Assembly: GCA_007679095.1 (NCBI GenBank)
Contig: VEFU01000006.1
Span: 59,540 to 123,539 of the forward strand
Direction of reading: 5' to 3'
DNA from: Paenibacillus bovis
GTDB taxonomy: Bacteria; Bacillota; Bacilli; Bacillales; Bacillaceae_C
DNA length: 64,000 nt
This document shows positions 42,702-51,585 of this stretch, piece by piece. The notes beneath the pieces are model-generated. The model did no database searches. It saw only the letters and a list, made by a program, of their open reading frames with translations, and was not told where the DNA came from. How positions within the stretch are numbered: position 1 is the stretch's first letter; the number at the start of each line of letters is the position of its first letter. The translations under genes and the position numbers were made by a program.

Positions 42702-42900
42702 TTGAACTACCCGCCACTTAACGCTCTTATGAGCTGTTTGAAGTGGGGGATTCCTAAGAACACTAACCTATCGGTTAATTATGGATTAGGCTATCCCCGC
42801 AGTTCCTGCGGTTAATCGTAACGCTTCATTACGAATATTTATACTTGCGTTAATATCACGACTTCGGTGATAGCACATACATTTCGGGCAAGTCCATTCA
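42702..42900 (-). ncRNA. Predicted omega-RNA (reRNA) of TnpB
   Basis: In characterised IS200/IS605 elements the TnpB guide RNA overlaps the 3' end of tnpB and runs through the right end into flanking DNA. The same layout is present here: the tnpB 3' end, a stretch rich in hairpins, and the right-end stem-loop (42704-42760). The guide would be the roughly 16-20 nt of minus-strand sequence just outside 42702. Extent on the 5' side is a guess. Confidence 0.5.
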
Positions 42901-43961
42901 CGCAAAACCAGGTTTTTAACGTCTTTATGCTTATGACCACAATTAGAACATAGTTGACTGGAGGCAAAGGTTTTCGCCACGGCCACTACTTCTTTTCCAT
43001 ACCATCTTGCTTTATATTCCAACATGGTTCTAAATTTGGACCATGAGACTTCACTAATGGCCTTGGCAAGGTTTTTATTTTTCATCATGTTTTTCGTAGA
43101 TAAGTCCTCCATCCCAATAATGTCGTGGTTTTTGACAATTTGAGTGGAAATCTTGTCTAACATATCCTTCCTTGCATTTGTAATCTTTTCGTGAATACGA
43201 GCCACTTTTATCCGTTGCTTTTTCCAATTAGAAGATCCAAAGTTTCGTCTAGAAAGAATACGTTGTGCTTTTGCTAACTTTTCTTCTAATGTACGGAAAA
43301 ACTTCGGATTATGATAGATTGTACCATCCGACAATGTTGCAAAATCCTTTAATCCTACATCTATCCCAATGATGGACCCTGTCTTTTTCATCGCTTGTAC
43401 TTCCGTTTCCGACAAAATAGAAATGAAGTATTTACCACTTGGATTGCGCCTTATAGTGGCATTGATAATTCGCCCATGTACTTCACGACTTTTTGCAAAT
43501 CGTACGTATCCAAGCTTTGGAATTTTTATTTTGTTTTTCACAATAGAGATATTTCCGTTTGTGTATTTTGTTGTATACGATTGGAAGGGATTCTTTTTTG
43601 ACTTAAAACTTGGCTCACCATTTTGTTTTCTATAATAGCGCGTATAGGCATCGTTCACAATTTCAACAGACTTTTGCAGTGCAATACTGTCTACTTCTTT
43701 TAAGAATGGGTAGTGTTTCTTCAACTCAGGAAGTTCTTTCATTGACTTGTTTTTATGGAAAAATTCCCCTTTCCAATTATTACTAGGAAGTTGACCATTC
43801 TGAACCATTTCATTCACAACATACCAATAGGATTCCTTGTCTCTTTGTTTTCCTACAAAATAGTTGTAGACAAAACGAGCGCATCCGAAAGTTTTTTCAA
43901 TGAGGATTGTTTGTTCTTTGTTTGGATAGATTCGAAATTTGAACGCTTTTTTTACTAGCAT
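42786..43961 (-). CDS. tnpB: TnpB, IS605 OrfB-type RNA-guided endonuclease
   Basis: A 391-residue TnpB: N-terminal [11 protein letters not shown], a helical region, and a RuvC-like domain with the three acidic residues in [17 protein letters not shown] and [10 protein letters not shown]. The zinc ribbon is [12 protein letters not shown]...CPKC. The last motif reads [10 protein letters not shown] where most TnpBs have HDRDINA, a one-residue change just before the third catalytic Asp. The start at 43961 follows GAGGTGGAAATA. By analogy it cuts DNA next to a TAM using the omega-RNA. Confidence 0.93.
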   Translation of the reverse strand: MLVKKAFKFRIYPNKEQTILIEKTFGCARFVYNYFVGKQRDKESYWYVVNEMVQNGQLPSNNWKGEFFHKNKSMKELPELKKHYPFLKEVDSIALQKSVEIVNDAYTRYYRKQNGEPSFKSKKNPFQSYTTKYTNGNISIVKNKIKIPKLGYVRFAKSREVHGRIINATIRRNPSGKYFISILSETEVQAMKKTGSIIGIDVGLKDFATLSDGTIYHNPKFFRTLEEKLAKAQRILSRRNFGSSNWKKQRIKVARIHEKITNARKDMLDKISTQIVKNHDIIGMEDLSTKNMMKNKNLAKAISEVSWSKFRTMLEYKARWYGKEVVAVAKTFASSQLCSNCGHKHKDVKNLVLREWTCPKCMCYHRSRDINASINIRNEALRLTAGTAGIA

Positions 43962-44025
43962 TATTTCCACCTCTTCCCAAAGAAGAATGTATGTTCTTAT
44001 TATATCAAATGGAGGGAGGTTTTGG

Positions 44026-44409
44026 CTACCACCAACCGAAATTCATCTCCCCCTTATCTCTGGGCTTAAGCCCTTCACCAGCTTGAAGAGGGAGTCTTCT
44101 TTCGGGGGATGATAAAAATAATATGATGCCTAACAGATATTTAGGTCCATTATTACTAGGTATAGTAGCATCTCCATTTATTTCCTCATATTTATCGATA
44201 GCCTCTCTTGCCAACATCATCTCTTTACTTGTTAATTCATAAGTGCCACCACCATAACCAGCATCTTCTGATTGTTCATAAAAGTATCGATGACCATTTT
44301 CAAATTCAACTTCATATCGGTAACCTTTAGCGCGTTGTTCAAAGAATACCTTCACTATTTCTCCATTCGACACTTCAATTTCTTCTGGAGAGTTTGCAGA
44401 TGTATTCAT
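44026..44409 (-). pseudogene. Small gene truncated by the IS605-type left end
   Basis: The first 98 or so codons look native: a charged N-terminal domain (EEIEVSNGEIVKVFFEQRAKGYRYEVEFENG region) and a membrane segment KYLLGIILFL. The last 28 codons (SSPERRLPLQAGEGLKPRDKG onward) are translated from the left end of the tnpB element. The original C-terminus is lost. Frames after the right end remain open for 12-20 codons, consistent with a gene once crossing the insertion point. No family recognised. Confidence 0.65.
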
Positions 44410-44533
44410 TGTGAAAAAAAGGCTTTAAAATATCATTCCAATTAATTGAATGGTAAGCCTCATTGAGTCACATCCTTTAGTGGTTTCAAAACTAAAATTT
44501 AATTTTAAATCACCTTCTAATAACAGATCTAAT

Positions 44534-44923
44534 TTACACATTAACTTTATAATTTAGTGTAAGTTCATCTGCTGGTACTCCTCTAATTCCCCAATTATGT
44601 TTTGGTGTTTCAAATAAAGTGATTTCAACATCCTGGGTAGATATATTTAACTCGTTATGAATTCGTTCAAATAGTAGATTTATTAATTTCTTCTTACTTT
44701 CTAATGTCCTACCTTCAAAAATACTAATTTCAATGATGGTATAAGCCTCTGTTCTATCATTAGGAAACATAAAGTCATCTTTGTTCATCGGAAAGAAGCG
44801 ATGAAACTTCTTTTCCGCTGGATACTCAAATGCATCCATTACACAAGAATGAATTACCTTTGATAACTGTTGCCTTATTGGGGTTAAACTTTCTTTGAGA
44901 CCATACACTTTGATCTGTCCCAT
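44534..44923 (-). CDS. Tautomerase family protein
   Basis: A 129-residue protein of the Tautomerase_2 type (GQIKVYGLKESLTPIRQQLS, RFFPMNKDDFMFPNDR, IEISIFEGRTLESKKKLI, NWGIRGVPADEL). Unlike 4-oxalocrotonate tautomerases, no processed Pro1 is at position 2, which is Gly here. Substrate unknown; monocistronic. Confidence 0.8.
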   Translation of the reverse strand: MGQIKVYGLKESLTPIRQQLSKVIHSCVMDAFEYPAEKKFHRFFPMNKDDFMFPNDRTEAYTIIEISIFEGRTLESKKKLINLLFERIHNELNISTQDVEITLFETPKHNWGIRGVPADELTLNYKVNV

Positions 44924-44988
44924 TCGTAACTCATCCTTTCTATGATTTTTAGATATTAAAGGCCTCTATGAATAATATTATTGTTTTG

Positions 44989-45510
44989 TTATTTTTTTCT
45001 CTCAGCAAAACCCATTCGACACATGGACCAATTAAAACTGGTGTTTTGAATTTTATTGCATAAGTCCCATAGATTATCAATAATTCTTACTTCTACATTT
45101 CTATTTATAAGTTCCTTAAATAAGTCATCTATAATAATTTTATTAATCGGAACTTGAGCCTTCTCGCTTACATAATAACCAGCACACCTATCTTGCAAAT
45201 AAAAATCTGTAGTCTCAAATTCATATAGATATAAAGTAGTATTTTTCATCCTTTCAAACCATTTATGTTCAATAGCAATCACATGATTGATTGTTTCAGA
45301 TGAAAGATACGTCTTTTTATCATACTCAGTGGTGTTTTCATTACAATGGAATGTAACTCTTGGACAATTACGTGGTGTTAAATAATTGGGTAAACATTGT
45401 TCATTAATGGCCCACACCAATCCTTTTTGCTGATCTAAATCATTTCTATTAGGTATTCGTGGTACAAAAATAGGAATATCATCTTCTTCACTCACATGGA
45501 ATAACCTCAT
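44989..45510 (-). CDS. DUF6886 family protein
   Basis: A 173-residue soluble protein, MRLFHVSEEDDIPIFVPR with GLVWAINEQCLPNYLTPRNCPRVT, which I recognise as DUF6886, found in many Bacillaceae. RLFHVSEE and TPRNCPRVTFH are strongly conserved. Function unknown; the fold may be related to ADP-ribosyl-binding or ART-like proteins, which is only a guess. A small ORF at 46275 has a similar C-terminal motif. Confidence 0.7.
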   Translation of the reverse strand: MRLFHVSEEDDIPIFVPRIPNRNDLDQQKGLVWAINEQCLPNYLTPRNCPRVTFHCNENTTEYDKKTYLSSETINHVIAIEHKWFERMKNTTLYLYEFETTDFYLQDRCAGYYVSEKAQVPINKIIIDDLFKELINRNVEVRIIDNLWDLCNKIQNTSFNWSMCRMGFAERKK

Positions 45511-45625
45511 ATTATCCTCCCACTAAAAGTCAAGATAAAAATGCTTCACTTCTAACTGAAGTAAAGCACTATATGTTTTGTAATCGTCCTATGTAATTTT
45601 TCATTTCCTGATTGTATTCTCTTAT

Positions 45626-46177
45626 TTATCCCTCATGAAAAATTAATTCATTATTCGTAATCCACCTTACCGCATCTAATAAATCTTCGGCTATAAAATC
45701 AGGCTCGACTTCCTCCCAGCTGTGGCGAAAATCACCTAACGAGTCTTTCCCCCAACCAGTCTTTACTAATACTTTCAATGCTCCTACACGATGCGCTGCT
45801 AACATATCAGAAGATCCAACATCCCCAATTACCACACATTTTGATAAATCTAAATCATGATCTTCTGCTGCTTGTATAAGCATGCCAGGAGCAGGTTTAT
45901 GGCATTGACATCCTTCTTTTGAAGAATGAGGACATATGTATGCACCATCAATTCCTAGATTCGAAAACTCTTCTTGAAAATCCTCTACAGTTGCTTCACC
46001 TCTAGCAATCCGGTGTTGATTAGTCAGAGCAATAACTTTAATATTACGTTCTTTTAATATATTTATAGCTTCCATTGTATAAGGATATAGCTTAAAATCC
46101 CTAGGATGAATAAAATGGCCAGTTCCTCCCATTGTTCCATCCCTGTCTATAAATACTGCTTGGATATTATGTTTCAT
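45626..46177 (-). CDS. HAD-IIIA family phosphatase (GmhB/HisB-like)
   Basis: A 183-residue HAD hydrolase: motif I FIDRDGTMGG at residue 10, motif II ALTNQ, a Cys/His zinc loop ICPHSSKEGCQCHKPAPG and motif IV VVIGDVGSSDMLAA. The layout is that of D-glycero-heptose or histidinol phosphate phosphatases. There are no heptose or his genes nearby, so the substrate is open. Confidence 0.88.
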   Translation of the reverse strand: MKHNIQAVFIDRDGTMGGTGHFIHPRDFKLYPYTMEAINILKERNIKVIALTNQHRIARGEATVEDFQEEFSNLGIDGAYICPHSSKEGCQCHKPAPGMLIQAAEDHDLDLSKCVVIGDVGSSDMLAAHRVGALKVLVKTGWGKDSLGDFRHSWEEVEPDFIAEDLLDAVRWITNNELIFHEG

Positions 46178-46274
46178 TTAGCTAATCCCCTTCCAATGTT
46201 CATTTTCAATAGCTCCACCAAGGAGACGGTAAAATTGCACCTAAATCATACTCCTCAAGAATACCAGTCCTATC

Positions 46275-46349
46275 TTATTTACGATATTTCCTTCGCCTCT
46301 CAGCAAAAGCATATTCGACATAATCAACTACTAAAGGTATACTAAACAT
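46275..46349 (-). CDS. 24-residue ORF ending like DUF6886
   Basis: ATG at 46349 follows GAAAGGTAGAAG and opens 24 codons ending VDYVEYAFAERRRKYRK. The FAER(R/K)K end resembles the MGFAERKK end of the DUF6886 protein 800 bp away, and the DNA around CTCTCAGCAAAA is shared. It is either a microprotein or a scrap of a duplicated DUF6886 gene. The rest of this 315-bp gap shows nothing else. Confidence 0.3.
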   Translation of the reverse strand: MFSIPLVVDYVEYAFAERRRKYRK

Positions 46350-46493
46350 CTTCTACCTTTCGATGCATAACTCCTTCTTCGATGTAAGATTATTAAGAAA
46401 TTCATACCCGTAGAAATAAAAAAGATCCCCTTGTGTAAAGAGGACCGGTACCTGTGGAAATTCAATTAAAGCACCCTTTAGTGAAGTAATCTT

Positions 46494-46949
46494 TTAGACA
46501 TATTCTAATATCTGTATATCTACTGAATCAAAATAGCCTATTTCTTCACATAGGTCCCAGAGTTTAATCTCCAATGTTTCTTCGTTTACTTTAAATGGTT
46601 GTAGTTTTTCAATAGTAGTAAAATAAACTGGATTAAATTTAATGTTTCCATTCATTGTACTTTTTACCTTTAATAAACCTTTAAATTCTAAATCCGTTAC
46701 TGCTTGTCCTGTTTCTTCATAAAGTTCCCTTATGGCACATTCCTTAGGAGTCTCGTCCCCTTCTCTACGACCAGCGGGTAATTCCCATTGTTTACGCCAA
46801 ATGTTATAACAAATAAGGTACTTTCCTTCACACTTGAGTACCGCAAATGAACCTGCTAATGGTTGATAACTATTTATTTCCTTCTCTTCTATGCTTATAA
46901 AATTAATAAATTCAAAACCATTATTTTTTATGATATTCAAATATTTCAT
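46494..46949 (-). CDS. Nudix hydrolase
   Basis: A 151-residue Nudix protein. The Nudix box is ELPAGRREGDETPKECAIRELYEETGQ, fitting GX5EX7REUXEEXGU. Hydrolyses some nucleoside diphosphate derivative; no specificity motif is evident. Monocistronic. Confidence 0.9.
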   Translation of the reverse strand: MKYLNIIKNNGFEFINFISIEEKEINSYQPLAGSFAVLKCEGKYLICYNIWRKQWELPAGRREGDETPKECAIRELYEETGQAVTDLEFKGLLKVKSTMNGNIKFNPVYFTTIEKLQPFKVNEETLEIKLWDLCEEIGYFDSVDIQILEYV

Positions 46950-47004
46950 CCCCTACGATTAGATAGATATTGACTTTTGAAACATCACAATCGCACGCGT
47001 AAGT

Positions 47005-47205
47005 TTAAAAAAGCACCCCTCTATAAAATAACTCTGCAAGTATATAAATAATCGGTGATATCACGAAGAATGTATATACCGTACCAAGTATCATTTGGTT
47101 ACGCGGATCCCTATTTTCCTTGATGTTTTTTATGAGAGTTACTAAATTTAGAAACCATAAAACAGCTGCTACTATTGGAATAGCAAACAATACGAATAAC
47201 CCCAT
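47005..47205 (-). CDS. Small two-TM membrane protein, unknown function
   Basis: A 66-residue protein with membrane segments FVLFAIPIVAAVLWFLNLVTLI and VYTFFVISPIIYILAELFY joined by a charged loop KNIKENRDPRNQ. AGGAGGGAGG precedes the ATG. The WFLNLVTLIKNIKEN stretch resembles FCLNLVSIIKKVKNN of the 67-residue protein at 53400, suggesting a family of small membrane proteins in this region. Confidence 0.65.
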   Translation of the reverse strand: MGLFVLFAIPIVAAVLWFLNLVTLIKNIKENRDPRNQMILGTVYTFFVISPIIYILAELFYRGVLF

Positions 47206-47365
47206 TTCCTCCCTCTCCTCCTAAATTATTGTGAAAAATTACATTCTACATCCATTTCCTTCTTCAACTATCCTGCCTCGTTACTTTAACAACAACCCTT
47301 CAAATACTATATTAAACATATAAAAGCTATTTCCCTTTATTCTTTTTCATGGAAGCTACAAAAAG

Positions 47366-47386
47366 CCCTATCCACATAGGATAGGG
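47366..47386 (-). terminator. Terminator downstream of the coat-protein pair
   Basis: CCCTATCC / GGATAGGG stem with a 5-nt loop; on the minus strand it is followed by CTTTTTG. About 90 bp after the CotF-like stop. Confidence 0.7.
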
Positions 47387-47477
47387 AGCTCGTACTTTAT
47401 CTAAATCCGATTTTTTTTAAACTAAATAACAAACTCGTCTTAAGCAATCGATTCGAGTGTCAATAACTCATTTAACG

Positions 47478-47789
47478 TTACTTTGTTAATTTTATTGCAT
47501 TATCTTTTTTTTCCAAATCATGCTCCATTTGTTCGTCTAAATCATATGCATGATACATTTCATTTTTAATCATATATTGGGCAATCTTGTCATGCGTGTC
47601 AATTGCATTTTCTAATTCACGTCGTAACAGTTTTTTCACAGAAGGGGTAGCTGTTTCAGTAATTGCGATAGCTAGATTTCTAACACCAGCTTTGGCACTA
47701 AGAAGTAAATCAGTGGCGATTGCCATGTCATCAATCATTTCCAAGTCTTGCTGTTCAACTTTTGTTTCCTCCGATTTTTTTGTAGCCAT
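47478..47789 (-). CDS. CotF-like spore coat protein (YraD/YraF type)
   Basis: A 103-residue helical protein of the Coat F family (MATDLLLSAKAGVRNLA-like region, AITETATPSVKKLLRRELENAIDTHDKI, YMIKNEMYHAYDLDEQ). Closest to YraD/YraF, which are CotF paralogues. It follows the YraG-like gene by 20 bp on the same strand; the pair mirrors the yraG-yraF arrangement of B. subtilis. Expected in the mother cell during coat assembly. Confidence 0.82.
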   Translation of the reverse strand: MATKKSEETKVEQQDLEMIDDMAIATDLLLSAKAGVRNLAIAITETATPSVKKLLRRELENAIDTHDKIAQYMIKNEMYHAYDLDEQMEHDLEKKDNAIKLTK

Positions 47790-47809
47790 CTTATCGTCCT
47801 CCTGTTCTA

Positions 47810-48013
47810 TTATTTACTTGCATCCGCAAGAACTTTTCTTAAATCTTTAATTGCCTTTGTGGATAGCTCTATATCTTCTTCAATAATTTCTTTAAGCTTC
47901 TCATCTTGAACTAAATCAACAAATAGTGTACTTTTTGTCAAACAAGACGTCTTAAAAATTAGCACTTCATGGACTTCTAATTGCTCGTGTAATGCTAGTT
48001 CTTTTGAAGCCAT
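47810..48013 (-). CDS. YraG/YraE-like spore coat-associated protein
   Basis: A 67-residue helical protein beginning MASKELALHEQLEVHEVLIFKT with LTKSTLFVDLVQDEKLK, matching the N-terminal-half CotF paralogues YraG/YraE. GGAGGTAATAG precedes the start. It is the first gene of a two-gene coat operon. Confidence 0.82.
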   Translation of the reverse strand: MASKELALHEQLEVHEVLIFKTSCLTKSTLFVDLVQDEKLKEIIEEDIELSTKAIKDLRKVLADASK

Positions 48014-48116
48014 TCTATTACCTCCTAGTTTATAGTATTCCCTCCATCTTTACCCAGGCAAAACTATATTTAATCACTAGAATAATAGAATCCTCCAAAA
48101 TTTATCGAAAAAAAGA

Positions 48117-48160
48117 ACAAGGTTCAGCCTATCTCAATGATAGATTACTGAACCTTGTTT
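48117..48160 (-). terminator. Terminator of the metNIQ-like operon
   Basis: A perfect 12-bp stem AACAAGGTTCAG / CTGAACCTTGTT with an inner TATC/GATA pairing. The minus-strand exit is CTTTTTTTCG, about 30 bp after the metQ stop. Confidence 0.85.
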
Positions 48161-48188
48161 CTCATTCCATACTAATCTGACCTGTTTT

Positions 48189-48977
48189 TTAAAATGCCGG
48201 AATAGCGGATTCTGGATAATTTTCTTCTAAAAATTCTTTTACTTCTTGGCTCGTCATTGCCTCTGCCAATTTTTGAATCGGTTCTGAGTCGACATTATCT
48301 TCTCTTGCCACTAATGAAATCGCAAATTCATCAATTGGATTTTCTGTTAGTAGTGCATCACGGCTAGGTAACAAATCAAGCGGTGCTGCATAAGACGGAT
48401 ACATAACAGATGCATCTGCATCGTCATACATTCTTGCAAGCATGAGCAAATCTACTTCCTGAAACTCATAGTTGTTTGGGTTTTCTTCAATATCTTGGAC
48501 TGTTCCATAAATCCCTGCACTCTCTGTTAACTGAATTACTCCCTGCTCATGAAGGAAAGCTAACGAACGTCCTCGATTCGTAGGATCATTCGGAATTGCA
48601 ATTGTTGCACCTTCAGGTAATTCCTCTATAGAGTCATAGTTTTTCGAATAAAGGCCAAGTGTAGCATGATAAATCGGTTTTACAACAACTAAATTTCCAT
48701 CACTGTTTTCATTGTACATTTCCATCCACAAACCATGCCCGAAGAAGTTGGCATCTACTTCCCCTGCATCTACAGCATTATTCGGTTGAATATTATCACT
48801 GACGCTAACAATTTCCAGCTTAATTCCTTCTTCTTCCAATATAGGAGCAGCAATTTCAAGTATTTCGGTCATCGGCGGATTAATGGATGCCACTTTTAAT
48901 ACATTTTCATCCTCATCCTTACCACAAGCTGCTAAAGTAATAAGTAAAACTGTTAATAACATAAGAAGTCTTTTCAC
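48189..48977 (-). CDS. MetQ/NlpA family substrate-binding lipoprotein, GTG start
   Basis: A 262-residue NlpA lipoprotein: signal peptide KRLLMLLTVLLITLAAC with lipobox LAAC, then LKVASINPPMTEILEIAAPIL and NAVDAGEVDANFFGH. The GTG at 48977 follows GGAGG by 8 bp; the longer frame starts TTG inside that site. ABC-transporter binding protein of the methionine-uptake class, but the ligand may differ because the ATPase lacks the methionine-sensing domain and an acyltransferase gene is adjacent. Confidence 0.85.
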   Translation of the reverse strand: MKRLLMLLTVLLITLAACGKDEDENVLKVASINPPMTEILEIAAPILEEEGIKLEIVSVSDNIQPNNAVDAGEVDANFFGHGLWMEMYNENSDGNLVVVKPIYHATLGLYSKNYDSIEELPEGATIAIPNDPTNRGRSLAFLHEQGVIQLTESAGIYGTVQDIEENPNNYEFQEVDLLMLARMYDDADASVMYPSYAAPLDLLPSRDALLTENPIDEFAISLVAREDNVDSEPIQKLAEAMTSQEVKEFLEENYPESAIPAF

Positions 48978-48999
48978 GTATATTGCCTCCAAATAATAA

Positions 49000-49671
49000 T
49001 TATCTTTTATCTATTGCCTTAGAAATAGTTGTACCAGTAAATTGAATGGCCTGAACGAGAATGATCATGATTAGAATCATGTAAAACATAAGCTCGGTTT
49101 CAAATTGCTGATAGCCGTATCGGATGGCAAAGTCACCAATCCCTCCACCACCAACAACTCCGACAATTGTTGAGTAGGAGATGAAACTAATTGTAGAAGT
49201 CGTTAACCCTAAGACGAGGCCAGAACGAGCTTCCACTAATAAAAACTTAAACACAATTTTAGGGATGGAAGCTCCCATGGATACCGCAGCTTCAATGACA
49301 CCTTTTGGCACATCAACTAGTGACTGTTCCACTAGTCTAGAGTAGTAAGCAATGGCCATGATCGCTAGAGGAACGGTCGCCGCAGCTGTACCAATCGCAG
49401 TCCCAATCAACCATCTTGTAAAGGGAATGAGAAATACGACAAATAATAAAAATGGAAATGAACGCACGACGTTAACAAATAAGTTCAATGCCGAGAACAC
49501 GATGCGATTTTCCATCAGTTGACCCTTCCTCGTTAAAAAAAGCAAGGTCCCAACTGGCAAACCTAAAAAGATGGCGAACAACAACGACACACCTGTCATC
49601 GTAAATGTTTCACCAATAGATTGCCATATTTCTGCTTGATATTGGACTAAAACTTCAGGCACGACTTCCAT
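49000..49671 (-). CDS. MetI-type ABC transporter permease
   Basis: A 223-residue permease with about five membrane segments and the EAA-loop (GVIEAAVSMGASIPKIVFKFLLVEA). The MetI-like family also carries the C-terminal ATTISFISYSTIVGVVGGGGIGD region. It overlaps the ATPase gene by 17 bp and precedes the binding-protein gene by 23 bp, giving an ATPase-permease-lipoprotein operon. Confidence 0.88.
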   Translation of the reverse strand: MEVVPEVLVQYQAEIWQSIGETFTMTGVSLLFAIFLGLPVGTLLFLTRKGQLMENRIVFSALNLFVNVVRSFPFLLFVVFLIPFTRWLIGTAIGTAAATVPLAIMAIAYYSRLVEQSLVDVPKGVIEAAVSMGASIPKIVFKFLLVEARSGLVLGLTTSTISFISYSTIVGVVGGGGIGDFAIRYGYQQFETELMFYMILIMIILVQAIQFTGTTISKAIDKR

Positions 49672-50410
49672 CCTCTCTCAATTGCTTTAAAAACCATTCA
49701 GGTGTGTGATCTGAATCGCCAATTCCTTCCGGTTTCAGTCCAATCGTTTCATACACTTTACCATTGTCCATAATGGTGACCAAATTACAGATGCTTTTGA
49801 TCACATCCATTTCATGGCTGACGATAACAATCGTGACACCGAGTTCTTGATTGATTTTTCTTAGCATACTAAGTATTTCTCGGGTTGTATTCGGATCTAG
49901 TGAAGAGGTCGGTTCATCACATAATAATAGTTTCGGTTTATTGGCAAGAGCTCTTGCAATAGCAACCCGCTGTTTTTGACCACCACTAAGCTGACTAGGA
50001 TATTTTGCAGCATGATCTCCTAAGCCCACAAAACGTAATACTTCGAGAGCCCGTTCATTTCTCTCTTTCTTCGGATAGTTGGCTAACTCTAATGCGACAA
50101 GCACATTATCCAAAATCGTTTTATTGGAAACAAGGTTAAAATGCTGAAAAATCATACCAATCGACTGCCGGGCAAGCCGTAATTGTTTTCCTGTTAATTT
50201 TGTTAAGTCTTGTCCATCGACAACTACCGAACCCTTTGTTGGGATTTCTAATAAATTGATCATCCGCAGTAACGTAGACTTTCCTGCTCCACTCCTGCCG
50301 ATCACTCCATAAATATCCCCATTCTTGACGGAGATTGTTACATTGTCAACAGCATGGAATTTCGTTTTATGTTGTATGTACGTTTTCGTAACATTTGTTA
50401 ACTCAATCAT
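49655..50410 (-). CDS. MetN-type ABC transporter ATPase lacking the C-terminal NIL domain
   Basis: A 251-residue ABC ATPase: Walker A GRSGAGKSTLLR, signature LSGGQKQRVAIARAL, Walker B LLLCDEPTSSLD, H-loop VSHEMD. It most resembles MetN, but standard MetN is about 340 residues with a C-terminal NIL/ACT-like domain that binds methionine and shuts off transport; this protein ends at residue 251 without it. No S-box riboswitch is seen upstream. A TATAAT at 50456-50461 may serve as -10. Confidence 0.88.
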   Translation of the reverse strand: MIELTNVTKTYIQHKTKFHAVDNVTISVKNGDIYGVIGRSGAGKSTLLRMINLLEIPTKGSVVVDGQDLTKLTGKQLRLARQSIGMIFQHFNLVSNKTILDNVLVALELANYPKKERNERALEVLRFVGLGDHAAKYPSQLSGGQKQRVAIARALANKPKLLLCDEPTSSLDPNTTREILSMLRKINQELGVTIVIVSHEMDVIKSICNLVTIMDNGKVYETIGLKPEGIGDSDHTPEWFLKQLREDGSRA

Positions 50411-50544
50411 AGCTGCTCACCCTTTCCTCCAAAAACATGCCTGCGGACTTAAACTATTATAAAGAAAAATCGATTATTTTGCCGTTAATAAGCCTAGCAA
50501 CATAATACTAGTATGGTAGACATATGTAAAAGAAGAAGGAGAGG

Positions 50545-51585
50545 TCAGCGATTAATAAATCCATTTGTTGCCTCCAATTCACCTTTAATCAGTTTGACTG
50601 GAAAATCTTGTCCATTCCGCCACTTATCAAAATCCAGTATGAGCGGCAATCGATTCCCACCAAACGCGATCCAGGCTTGCTGTTTGGATGGCAAATACGC
50701 AGCGGTATGAATCGTCCCTGCCCAAGCTCCGTATTTATGGGAAAAAACCTCGTGTTCCGGGTCGTTCAATAACTGAAATGCATCATAAGGGGTTTGAATG
50801 CTAGATTGCTTCCTATCAATAGCTTCATACCTGTTCAGAGAATCATCCATTCGATTTCGGTTTTCCTTTGTTAATGATTGAAAATGATTCGTGCAAATCG
50901 TCCCACTTCTAGTCACTACTTCACTCGCCGAAGCCTCAACAACCAGCTGCTTACCTGTTGCATCTACTAAACAATAACTAAAGGAAATTCGGTGGGGAAG
51001 TTCCTTCAGCAGTGATACAGCTTCAACCACCGTTGCACAATTCTCCAAGACAAGCCTACCGATCATATTGCAGACAAATCCGTCATTAGAACGGAGGCGG
51101 TTAATAAAGTTATAGCCCATCGCCAGTCCTTTTTCATTCATTCCATCTGTCCGCCCGGTAATCTGCATGGACGGCCCGATCGTCGCGTACCCGCTATCAC
51201 TTGGAGCGTAGACGACATACCGACCTTCATAGGTGATTGGATCACTATCGTAGTTGCGAATCATGAAGGAATTTCCCATTAAGATGGAACAACCGCTTTG
51301 TCCATATTCAAAATAGTAGCCGCCAAAGTTGCGGAGAGCGGTTTCCTCATCCATTTTTAATGCGTCAGCAAGTCCTGTGATCTCCTCCCATATACCGGGA
51401 CTGAAGTGTTGAATTATCGATTTCACTTTTTCAACGTCGACAATCAAATGCCGATGCGCTGAGCGACTCCATAGTTCCTTCCTGGCATCAAGAATAGGTG
51501 AATCTATTAACAGCTCTCCCTGATACAGTCCAAAATCGTAATGACTCCCGCGAAACTTGACAACATCACTAACTACTTTCTTCAA
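50545..51585 (-). CDS. C45 family autoproteolytic acyltransferase/hydrolase
   Basis: A 346-residue Ntn-hydrolase of the acyl-CoA:isopenicillin N acyltransferase-like (C45) family. The likely nucleophile, freed by self-cleavage, is Cys98 in GQSGCSILMG; MIRNYDSDP, GRTDGMNEKGLAMGYNF and ISFSYCLVDA follow in family order. Members hydrolyse or transfer acyl groups on amines or amino acids. It lies 134 bp upstream of the metN-type gene on the same strand, so it may act on the transported compound. By eye its G+C is above its neighbours. Confidence 0.82.
   Translation of the reverse strand: MKKVVSDVVKFRGSHYDFGLYQGELLIDSPILDARKELWSRSAHRHLIVDVEKVKSIIQHFSPGIWEEITGLADALKMDEETALRNFGGYYFEYGQSGCSILMGNSFMIRNYDSDPITYEGRYVVYAPSDSGYATIGPSMQITGRTDGMNEKGLAMGYNFINRLRSNDGFVCNMIGRLVLENCATVVEAVSLLKELPHRISFSYCLVDATGKQLVVEASASEVVTRSGTICTNHFQSLTKENRNRMDDSLNRYEAIDRKQSSIQTPYDAFQLLNDPEHEVFSHKYGAWAGTIHTAAYLPSKQQAWIAFGGNRLPLILDFDKWRNGQDFPVKLIKGELEATNGFINR

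Larger units (their letters stand above)
42702..44110 (-). mobile_element. IS200/IS605-family element carrying only tnpB
   Basis: A single tnpB is flanked by structured ends. The right end (42702-42760) contains a hairpin of the CCCCCACTT...AAGTGGCGGG type ending in GTAGTTCAA. The left end (about 44030-44110) carries CCCCCGAAAGAAGACTCCC, the palindrome GGGCTTAAGCCC and AGGGGGAGATGAATTTCGG. There is no tnpA, so the element would need a transposase in trans. The left end is fused to the end of a small host gene. Exact ends are uncertain by a few bases. Confidence 0.75.

Noticed and set aside
50411..50544. S-box (SAM) riboswitch before the metN-type gene
   Set aside because: None of the S-box core motifs or a terminator hairpin is present in this gap.
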